Positions 55,264 to 64,000 of a stretch of DNA of 64,000 nt are shown here, piece after piece; positions within the stretch are counted from its first letter, which is position 1, and every line of letters begins with the position of its first letter. The notes beneath the pieces were generated by a model, which had not been told where the DNA came from, ran no database searches, and worked only from the letters and a program-made list of their open reading frames with translations. Location: contig OV050030.1 of assembly GCA_920105625.2 (NCBI GenBank), forward strand, positions 169,877,315 through 169,941,314. The letters run 5' to 3'. Position numbers and translations under genes: made by a program. The DNA comes from Clusia tigrina (lineage: Eukaryota > Arthropoda > Insecta > Diptera > Clusiidae).

Positions 55264-56349
55264 TTGTGCAAGGTGCTCCAGAAATTACGAGAACACAATT
55301 TGAAATTGAACACGGAGAAGTGTCAATTTTTGCGAAGAGAGGTGGTTTACTTAGGCCATCGTTGCTCAGAGGCAGGAGCACTGCCTGACCCGCAGAAGGT
55401 GGAATGCGTTAAAAATTTAGCGGTTCCAAGAAACAGAAAGGAAGTGCAAGCATTCCTAGGACTAGTGAACTATTATAGAAAGTTCGTGGAAGGACTAGCC
55501 GGAATTGCTTTGCCAGTGAATGAGTTGCTACGAAAAGAAGCAAAGTTCGAATGGACAGAGAGCTGTCAGCAAGCATTCGAGAGGCTAAAAGAAATAATTA
55601 GCTCGCGACCGATTTTGGCGTACCCCGACTTTGAGCAAACTTTTTTGTTGACCACTGATGCTAGCAATGAAGCATTAGGGGCAGTATTGTCACAAGGGGA
55701 AGTCGGTAATGACCGACCAATAGCATTCGCAAGCAGAGCACTTAGCGCGACGGAGAAAAGATACGCCACAATAGAGAAGGAATTCCTAGCCATAGTATGG
55801 GCTACGAAGAATTTTAGGGCATATCTGCTAGGTCGCCCATTTAATATATACATTGATAACCAGCCGTTGAGAGGCATAGCCAATTTGAAATACCAAACTT
55901 CTAGGCTAGCCAGGTTCAGACACAAATTGTCTGAGTATGATTTTGAAATCATATACAAACCTGGGAAAAAGAATCTGAATGCGAACGCACTCAGCAGAGT
56001 ACCGCAGGCACAGAAGGTATCAGTAGTGCAAACGAGGGCCAAAGCACGGTCAGATAAGGAGAAGGCCGAGGGAATTCAAGGGGATGAAATGGATGCAACA
56101 AGAAATGTTAGCAATGCGGGTGACGCTGCTAATGAACAAAGAGCCAGTAGTGTGGAATGGCTGAAGGATATAAAGGATATCCAGGCTGTGTTAAAGGGTT
56201 TCCATGATTCACCTCTAGGTGGACACCAAGGATTTTGGAAAACTCACGACAGAATTAGGCGAGTATACGGATGGAAAGGTATGCTCAAGGACATTAAAAA
56301 ATATATAAAGAGTTGTCCAAGTGCCAGGCCAACAAAAGTTCAATGCTAA
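55264..56349 (+). pseudogene. G2 RT thumb, RNase H and integrase zinc finger (right arm)
   Basis: 361 aa, no residue difference from the left arm that I can find. Same frameshift in the zinc finger. Confidence 0.85.
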
Positions 56350-56486
56350 CAAAGATGCCAATGGTATTAACTGACACACCGAAACAGCCATTTGATAAAG
56401 TTCATATGGATATTGTAGGTATTTTACCTGAGACTGTTTCGGGCAATAAATACATATTGACGTTCTAAGACGATTTCTCAAAGTAT

Positions 56487-57218
56487 ATGGCGTGCGTGGC
56501 TATACCCGATGCGGAAGCAAGTACGGTGGCCAAAGCTTTCTTTGATGAAATAATAGCACGATACAACATACCTAAGGTTTTGATAACCGACAATGGTTCA
56601 AATTTCGTATCAAAACTATTCTCAGAAACGTGTAAAATGCTGGGAATCAAGAAGTTGCACATAACACCATATCATCCACAGGCGAATGGCTCATTGGAAC
56701 GTAGTCATCGACCTCTGGCCGAGTACTTGCGCAGTTTTGCCAAAGAAGACGGCTCGAATTGGGATCAATGGTTGACCACTGCAATGCATGTACACAACAA
56801 TACTGTGCATGTATCAACGAAGCAAACTCCGTTTAGAACGCTCTACGGGTTTGATTTTAACAAGCCAGCAAATCTGAAGCGCAAATGTGCGCCAGTGTAC
56901 AATGCTGATGACCCGAATAAAGTGCAAAAGTATCAGCTACAGCGAGCGCACGAGTTGGTCAGAGAAAACCAGGATTGTGCTAAACGAGTAGCCAGGGAAG
57001 CCTACAACAAGGTACTAAATCCAGTCGTTTTTAATGTGGGTGATCAAGTACTAATGAAGAATCAGGCTAGGAGAAACAAATTCTCACATGTGTGGATAGG
57101 TCCGTATGTAGTAGCAGAGATCCGAAGCCCAGTTACAACAGTCGTAACGATTAAGGGAAAAAATAAAAAACTACATAATAATTTGTTGAAATTATTCCAC
57201 ATTAGACCACACAACTAA
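56487..57218 (+). pseudogene. G2 integrase core and C terminus (right arm)
   Basis: 243 aa, one difference (GFDFNK for GFDLNK). Preceded by the same TAA near 56468. Confidence 0.85.
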
Positions 57219-57957
57219 AGACATGTGTTAGCAGTGTTTTACAAGTGTAAACACAAGAATAACAACGTAAACATGTACGTGTGTGTATCACATAACACAC
57301 ACAGCTCCGATTTTCAAAGTCAAGGCCAGCAGAAGTGTGCCAATTAAACTCGAGGAAGTAAAGTTGACGTAATAAAAATGTGCTTATTATGCACTATGGT
57401 CGAACGAAGCACAGTAGGGAAAAATATATTTTTTTAATATTAAATGATAAATATTGCACGTAATTAAAAAATAAAATAAGATAGTAAGACAGTCGTGGGT
57501 AAGTAATATAAAACTTCGATTATGTACATACATACATACGGCAGTGTATGCACTGAAATTCGACGCATGAGCGTTAACGCCAGGCAACGGAACTGCTGGT
57601 GAAGTAAGTATGTATATATGTGTATAAGATAAAGAATAAATGTACGAATGTATATTTAAAGAAGTAAGTATTCTAGTTAAGAGGAATGGGTATGTGCGTA
57701 TGTATATTTTTGCAGATACTGCAGACGGCTATATGTAAATATACTCGTACATAGGTTTTCACTGTTTATTGATTAGGAAATTAACGTATGAAAATTTGAA
57801 TAAATGTATAGGTTGGGATATAAAAAAAAATGTATATTTAATAATCTAGGTAATTTAAAGCGCCTCGAATGTATGTATGTAGCCATATACGAGCTAATTA
57901 CAGGATGGAAAATAGAATCGTTAATGGATATATACATATCAGGCTAGAAGTAAATTT
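57219..57957 (+). other. G2 3' non-coding region, no gene (right arm)
   Basis: Mirror of 36271-37009. Nothing coding seen. Confidence 0.55.
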
Positions 57958-58091
57958 AAATAAAAAGTAATTGTATGCGATGAAAGATATAGTCATGCAA
58001 TGGACAATGTTTTCACATAGACGGGTTTATCTTAAATATTCTGGTTTATGTCAGGGGGCAATAGAATTTGCTCAGAATTGAAAAATTTAAA
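57958..58091. repeat. 134-bp direct repeat flanking LINE scrap, first copy (right arm)
   Basis: AAATAAAAAGTAATTG to GAAAAATTTAAA; the same 134 bp returns at 58396-58529. Confidence 0.95.
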
Positions 58092-58395
58092 CAGGACACT
58101 GTAAACTAAATTACCACCTGAAGAAAATAGGCGTGGTAGAAGACGATTCTTGTCGACTCTGTCAAGAGGAGCAGGAAACGGCAGAACACATTCTATGCAC
58201 TTGCCCAGCGGTGGCAAGACGCAGACATAAGTACCTAGGCAGTGGGTTCATATCTCCAAATCACCTAGTTAAAATTAAGCCCACAGCAGTTACGAGATTT
58301 ATAAACAGTCTAGGACTGTTTTAGTTGGGTACGAGGCTGCACAATAGATCTTTTAGGTCGCGGTGTTCTTTTAGCCTGTCAATAATAATAATAAT
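58092..58395 (+). pseudogene. 304-bp LOA/I-like LINE 3' end with (TAA)n tail (right arm)
   Basis: ORF 58133-58324 with the CRLCQEEQETAEHILC knuckle. Tail AATAATAATAATAATAA at 58380-58397. Two residues differ from the left arm (GSGFI, TAVTR). Confidence 0.75.
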
Positions 58396-58529
58396 AAATA
58401 AAAAGTAATTGTATGCGATGAAAGATATAGTCATGCAATGGACAATGTTTTCACATAGACGGGTTTATCTTAAATATTCTGGTTTATGTCAGGGGGCAAT
58501 AGAATTTGCTCAGAATTGAAAAATTTAAA
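58396..58529. repeat. 134-bp direct repeat flanking LINE scrap, second copy (right arm)
   Basis: Partner of 57958-58091. Confidence 0.95.
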
Positions 58530-60365
58530 AAGGTATATAAAAAGAGAAATGATATGAAAGGAATAATGAATTGTCTAAAGAAAAGAAAAAATAAATAATA
58601 AATTTATCTTTTATGTACTCGCTTATGTAACAGGCACTAGTTTTGCCAAGAATTGATTTAAAAAAAATTTTTTTTGGGCGGCATATAATTTAATTAGAAA
58701 ATAATTGTTATGTATGAAGCAAATTGTTGTAAAATGTATATATTTGAGAAGGATTTAAAGTTTTAATGTCGCTAACAATTTAAAGAAAATTGTATCATAA
58801 ATAATTAATAATATTTGTAAAGAAAACTGTTTTTATTACTTATTTATAGTTTGGTTATTAAGACGTATTAGATATACGATATATAAATTTAAATAGCACA
58901 TAAAATTTACTATTTTCGTTAGCAAGAATATTAAAAATGAAATAAATGTAATAGCCAGTAAGAATAATTAAAACTCGGCAAGTCCGATAAGTTAAGCGTA
59001 TTGTTTTTAGATATTCAGGCGTTGGTGAACAAACAAGGACATCTGGTTGGTTCAATATGGTGCAGCATGAACTTGGAAGGGACTTCCTGCAGCGTCAAAG
59101 ACTGAGTAAGATGTTAACCAACATCCAGGAGACCAGTAGATGAAATGCAAGAGCAGCGAACAAAAATCTGACTGAATAAGAAGAAGTGAGAAGACGTGGA
59201 AGAAGGGTAATCAGTAAGCCGCAAAATGATAATACGAAATTTGCAACGATGATGTCCAGAGACATTTTTGGTTGAAAAAAAAAAATTAAAACGAAATTAA
59301 TGAGAATTCATTTTTATATGAAAGAGTGAAAGAGCTTTCAACTTCCCATGTGCGAGATGACTACGATTTAAGCTTATAAAAAAATGGAGATGGTATCGGC
59401 CGAATAGAAGAGTCTCTATCTGACTAGTAAAAGTCTAATAATACTTGAGTTTTATTGCATAACTGACGAAATGGCATGAAAAACACTAACATGTACGTTG
59501 TCCGTATAAAGAATCCAACGTGTCTGCTATTATTACATATATCAGTTTGTATATTGTATTATTGTCTAGAATGAAGAAGAGATAATTTTAGCCAAAACCC
59601 GAGGTTACTCCGTAATTTCACCGAGAAACGGCTACAATAACAATAACAGCCACAACTACCATCGTTCAATTAGCTTCGCAGAATAGTCTCCTGGCGCAAA
59701 AAATCGTTTTAACCACGAAAAGATCAAATATAACATAGCCAAGCTTTATCGGCTAAACTTCGTAACGATTTCTCCAATGAGAAAATATCCATTGTCACTC
59801 ACTAAGCGAATATCGAATATTTATTTTGACTTCGTCAGAAGCGCATCTAGTCGCACAACCTTGCATCATCTTGGCACGTACCGATCCAGAAAGAAGGGAG
59901 GGGTATGCAGAGTTGATCGAAGGACTTCAATCTGACAACGACGGTCGTCAACTGGACCAGCAGGTAGCAGAGGGCGCAGTATAATATAAGGTTTTAGGTA
60001 TAGAATAGAATTGTGTTATTGTTTAGATGTTTGTATATACGCCAATGAGAAAAGAGTCAATGAAAGACCAAATTATAAAAAGGGGATTATAAAAAAAAGA
60101 ATGATGGATAAAAATAAGAAAAAAACAAAAACAAAGTAAAGAAAAAAATAAAAGAAAGAAAACTACAAAAGAAAATAAAAGCTAGAGAAAAAGAAATATA
60201 TGGAAAAGAAAATAATAAAAAAGAAAAAAAAACCGTGATAGAACCCAAATAAGGCGATTTCATGGAAAAAATAAAACAAATTATATATATGTACTATAGA
60301 GTTAAAAACAGTGCAAGAAAAATATTGTAGAGATTTTATGGAAGTTAGTTGCACTAACTTCTTTC
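58530..60365 (+). other. G2 3' non-coding region, no gene (right arm)
   Basis: AT-rich. 60085-60235 is almost pure purine on the sense strand. No env-like ORF. Confidence 0.6.
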
Positions 60366-60382
60366 AGAAAGAGGGGGATGGA
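60366..60382 (+). promoter_or_regulatory. G2 polypurine tract (right arm)
   Basis: AGAAAGAGGGGGATGGA next to the 3' LTR. Confidence 0.8.
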
Positions 60383-60848
60383 TGTTGTGAGTTAGAATCA
60401 AGCTACCTACGCGTAGTTGACTCACAGCAACGGCTCCTATTAAATTCATTAAGACAGCACATATTTTTAAGGTGCAAATTTTGTAAATAGTAGTATTTAG
60501 GCATTAATTATGATGTAAACTTTTAGGGTGTCACAGTTCCGCAGTCAAGCTGACGAGGGGCATTTAGAATGCACCGACGACACTTTTACTTCAGTAGGTC
60601 AGTGGGCTTGACCAACTGACACCAAATAACAATTGCGTAACTGGAACACCAGAAAAGTCAAGACGTAGACTGTAATGTTTATTTGCAAATAATATATAAG
60701 AACTAGTATTTTAAGAATAAAGCTTCTTGTTGTTTTAAACCTAAAATAGTGCAGTGCTCATTTAAGAAAGTGGTGTAGGTTTACAGGTTCCCGCGACTGG
60801 ACATTCCAGAGGACGTCTCTCGCTGACAAGCAGATAAGGACCACAACA
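60383..60848 (+). repeat. G2 3' LTR (right arm)
   Basis: 466 bp. Its last bases read GGACCACAACA where the other three LTRs have ACCCCAACA (a G/C-to-T/A type change near the end). Confidence 0.95.
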
Positions 60849-60959
60849 CACCAACACCTGCTGCTGTGGCACCCTTTTTGCATATAGCAAACTATTGTGC
60901 TTTTGCGCCCCTGGGCACCGTAAAAATGGCCCCGCAAAGCACTCCGACGGCTTATGCCC
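60849..60959 (-). pseudogene. BEL/Pao Gag zinc-knuckle scrap (right arm)
   Basis: Mirror of 33271-33381 with a few substitutions (QKGCHSSRCW for QKGSHSSRYW; one Cys gained or retained here). Confidence 0.5.
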
Positions 60960-61804
60960 TTTTTTTTTTTTTTTTTTTTTTGGCGGAACAATCTTGAAAG
61001 CGCCGACTCAGACAGAGTATATATCCATTGTAGTGCACTTAAGGTTCCCTTTTACTCGGCTTTAAATCTACCCGACCTCCGAAGAAGCCGAAGTAGATTC
61101 TGTGTGGCAAGAAGCCAAGTTGGTTACTCCTCAGCACATCAGTGCCAAAAATCCCAAACCTGATTCGAGCAAAGGCAGGGCAGACGCAAAGAAAATGGTC
61201 CGCCGCCTCGTCTTCCTCTCCACAGGCTGGACACACCGCGCTGTCTGATATACCAATCCTTTCCATGTGCCTAGCCCAGAGAAAGTGCCCTATCATTACG
61301 TCCAACAGCCTGCAGTCCCTCCTACCTAAAGATAGAAGGAACCGTGACCATCGGTCAGAGATAGCAGGTAGCATAATTTTCGTCCATCCGCAGCCTCTCT
61401 CAGCCCGCCATGCTCGCTTGTGGGTCGAAACAACCCACTTGTTTGCAGTGGCTTTGATGGCAGCGGAAGGGAGTGGCAGAACAGGCTCAGGGCCAATAAA
61501 AACAGCCTCGGAGCCCATCCTGGCGAAAGAGTCAGAGGTCTCGATACCCGCAATGCCAGCGTGTCCCGGGACCCAAGTCAGCGTCAGACTATTATGTTTT
61601 CCAACACAATTTAGCCTGGATTTGCAGGACCTGACTATCGTGGAAGTAGTGGTCGGACTATCCAAGGCCATGAGCGCAGCTTGGCTGTCACTGCAGACAC
61701 AAATAGATTTGCCTTTCCACCTGTTTTCCACAACAAAGTCCATCGCCTCAAGTATCGCATACACCTCCGCCTGAAACACAGACGCATGGGAACCGACGGG
61801 TCCC
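60960..61804 (-). pseudogene. 5'-truncated LINE: RNase H, knuckle, poly(A) (right arm)
   Basis: T22 at 60960-60981 is the poly(A) tail on the minus strand. The ORF (61845-61039) matches the left arm up to NQLGFL, then a 1-base deletion near 61105 shifts the frame to a different end. Confidence 0.8.
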
Positions 61805-62154
61805 ACAATGCTCGCTCTTATATAATTTTTGAGCCAAATAACCACATTGGTTTATTCGCTCACTAGCACGAAATTATTTGCACTAATGCTCGCTCAAATT
61901 TTAAATTTTGAGTCGAATAACCGCACTGGTTTATTCGCTCATTTGCACACAATTTTCGCTCGCTCATAACTAAATTTTGAGACGAATAACCACACTGGTT
62001 TATTCGCTCATTTGCACATAATTTTCGCTCGTTCATAATTAAATGTTGAGACGAGTAACCGCACTGGTCTATTCGCTCATTTGCACATAGTTTCGCTCGC
62101 TCATATTTAAATTTTGAGACGAATAACTGCATTGGTTTATTCGCTCATTTGCAC
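61805..62154 (-). repeat. 69-bp tandem repeat, five units (right arm)
   Basis: Mirror of 32075-32424, same unit number. The period has not expanded or contracted between arms. Confidence 0.9.
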
Positions 62155-63677
62155 AAAACTTTCAGCTCTTTGCACAAAACTTTCAGCAGGCCTTACTTTC
62201 GGCCGCCAGCAAGGGGGCAGCCATAGCGCAGCATACTGCCTAAGTCCATGGCTGCGTCGCATAGTGCTTGCCTGCGCATATTCTCTGCACAAAACTCGCA
62301 CTGTGTCTGCTGCGCACATTACACTCACCCCTAAATTCGTTTAGCTTTCCTGATAATATAATTTTTATTTGCTCAAGCCCGATGCACTGTACCAATTTCT
62401 CGTATGTGCTTTGAGCACATACATACGCCCTTCGTTTATTATTTTTTAGCATTGCAGTGTTGGCTCTGCTCCTATAACTCCGTGGACTGTATTTTACCTT
62501 ATTATTATATTGTTCTATAATTTATTTATTTCTTCAAATTTAGTCTATTTCTTTCTGAACCTGCCCGTGCTCTCTTCGCTCTGCTCACATACCATATTAT
62601 ATGTTCCGAATGAGTATTGCGCATTCAGCAATTGATGCTCCTCTAGCGCTTTGCACTTGCTCTCTTTTTCCTTCCCGCAAGCACATCGGATCAAAGGAAT
62701 TCAAAGGAAAGAATAGCTATTACCTACCCTGCCAGTACACAATCGCACATACATACATACAAACATGCATATACGATCTGCGTTTACATAGAGTCTGGTG
62801 TGATTACATAGGAAGGCTTAAAATAAAGGCGCAATTAAGTTTTGCACTTAATTTATGTATATAGCTACTTAATACTACAAACATACGCATGTATATGCGA
62901 TCTGCTTTTACATAGCTCTGACGTCATCTCAAATGAATGCCTAAATTAAAGGCGCAATTTCATTTTGCACATAATTACTTACATATAGCGCTACTTAATA
63001 TATGTACATATTCACATGCATCGCACCATAGTTGCTGTATTGCATAGATCACTGGTACGATCCGGCTCGACATGGACCAATGTATCGAATCGACAATGAA
63101 ACTATGGCAATACTTACTGCAATCCGACTTAAATAAAAACACAATTGTTTTAAGTGGAAAAGCATACGAAAAACCACTTTTTATTGCTCTTATAATTATG
63201 CAAATACATATGTAGCTCAACAATAAATCGGCATGTATGCGATACATGTATATATGTATATACAGTTAGTGAATATGCACAAGCTCTTGCGCGTTTAGCT
63301 CAATTCCTCTCATATGCATGAATGGACCTGCATATGTATGTGTAAATAGGTACGTATATGTATATATATAATGTATAATGCAATGTGAACATAAATATTG
63401 TCAGCGTATATAATCTAAACGTGACTATGTTCTCGAATACCTGTGGCACCGCTCATACTTGCTCCTGTGTATAGGCTCCTGCTCTAAGATCCCCTGCTCC
63501 GCACCGCTCTCCTGGCTCAGCTCCTTGCACATAGATTGCACTCTCTCCGGGCTCAGCTCTCTGCACATAGACTGCACCGCACTGCTCCTTGTGCTCTCAG
63601 AAACGAACTAAACTTTAAAATACTCGCTGAACCTATTTTCGCTATGTGCGAAAACTCAAACGCATGGTTGCATTTCA
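62155..63677 (-). repeat. Repeat-rich non-coding block, possible BEL/Pao LTR and leader (right arm)
   Basis: Mirror of 30552-32074, including the 126-bp pair (about 62754-62999). No gene seen. Confidence 0.3.
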
Positions 63678-64000
63678 TACACATATAATATTTTTTTGTT
63701 CTGCTGTTTTATGACCCATCAGCCATTCCATTTTGCGTAGTTTTCCGTCAAGCTCCGCTCTTTTCATTTTTATATGTACTTTCTAATGAAGTTTATAGTT
63801 ATACCCAGTTATAGATATACCCAGTTATTTTGCAGTATTATAATATGGTGACTACCCAGGATGAAATTAGGTAGATGATGAATTCTGTTTGAGCAGTTTT
63901 TGTAGTTTAGAGTTTGGTGCGCCATAATTTTGTCCAATCTACAATAGAATTAGTGGCTGCTTGTAATTTGGCGGTTGATTCTATGACAAATTCTCCAATT
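63678..64000 (-). pseudogene. Jockey-like LINE, RT fragment (right arm, runs off the window)
   Basis: On the minus strand, from the edge inward: GEFVIESTAKLQAATNSIVD and WTKLWRTKL, which is the segment after the FADD palm in jockey-type RT, then the shared SSWVVT and LDGKLRKMEWLMGHK. Bases about 63881-63995 have no counterpart in the left arm. Confidence 0.65.

Larger units (their letters stand above)
49887..60848 (+). mobile_element. Ty3/Gypsy LTR retrotransposon G2, right-arm copy
   Basis: 10962 bp, same design as 33382-44348 but on the plus strand. CACC precedes (49883-49886) and follows (60849-60852), mirroring GGTG. It shares the left-arm Pol lesions. Confidence 0.95.
30325..64000. repeat. 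Giant palindrome (inverted repeat), arms about 16.8 kb, centre at 47111
   Basis: The 20 bases before base 47111 (47091-47110) are the reverse complement of the 20 bases after it, and the symmetry continues to the right edge of the window. Matching features obey start+end of about 94222 near the centre and 94227-94237 further out, the drift being small indels. All coding stretches reappear in mirror image with more than 99% amino-acid identity in most ORFs. The outer limit is not reached: the last bases at 64000 still match the left arm at 30325-30329. Whether it is genomic or made by assembly cannot be decided from sequence. Confidence 0.95.

Noticed and set aside
30325..64000. Giant transposon whose arms are its terminal inverted repeats
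   Set aside because: The arms consist of older unrelated retroelements, no coding core lies between them, and no target duplication can be tested because the right end is outside the window.

Overview
The window is repeat-only eukaryotic DNA, most likely from an insect and probably a fly. It holds an R1-clade LINE, jockey- and LOA-like LINEs, 412/mdg1-like and other Ty3/Gypsy elements, a BEL/Pao element, and mariner and Tc1 transposon remains. I see no host gene, no tRNA or rRNA, and nothing bacterial. Nearly every coding stretch carries stops or frameshifts, so this looks like a graveyard of nested, recombined elements. The species call is inference.

Left part (1-27330): a recent direct duplication, nearly identical between copies. 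Copy 1 (1-8197) holds the 3' end of the R1-like LINE, a Gypsy integrase remnant, and one LTR element G1 on the minus strand (LTR 1680-2226, interior, LTR 7256-7814). Copy 2 (about 11490-27330) has the same order, but with two G1 interiors joined through a shared middle LTR (LTR-interior-LTR-interior-LTR, 15119-26948). The middle LTR is a left-type/right-type chimera, the scar expected of unequal crossing-over between LTRs. Between the copies lie a truncated mariner (8197-8573), LINE RNase H and Gypsy RT/RNase H debris, and an isolated ORF of about 220 codons (10190-10854) flanked by 150-bp direct repeats. That ORF may be a Polinton/adinto-like capsid-family gene.

Middle (27331-30552): a dead Tc1 element with long terminal inverted repeats, then a degenerate jockey-like LINE.

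Right part (30325-64000): an almost perfect palindrome with arms of about 16.8 kb, symmetric about base 47111 with a one-base spacer. It runs off the right edge. Each arm, read toward the centre, holds the end of the jockey-like LINE, a repeat-rich stretch that may be a BEL/Pao LTR and leader, a poly(A)-tailed LINE RNase H fragment, a scrap of BEL gag, a full-length Ty3/Gypsy element G2 (LTRs about 465 bp, GGTG target duplication) inserted in that gag, and BEL protease-RT-integrase truncated near the centre. G2 carries a LINE scrap flanked by a 134-bp direct duplication. The arms differ by scattered substitutions and small indels (12 bp, 9 bp, about 115 bp). They are therefore not one read folded back, but a head-to-head joining of two haplotypes by the assembler remains a serious alternative to a real inverted duplication.

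The genes form no pathway. Each set would serve only its own element: Gag to package, protease to process, RT/RNase H to copy, integrase, endonuclease or transposase to insert.
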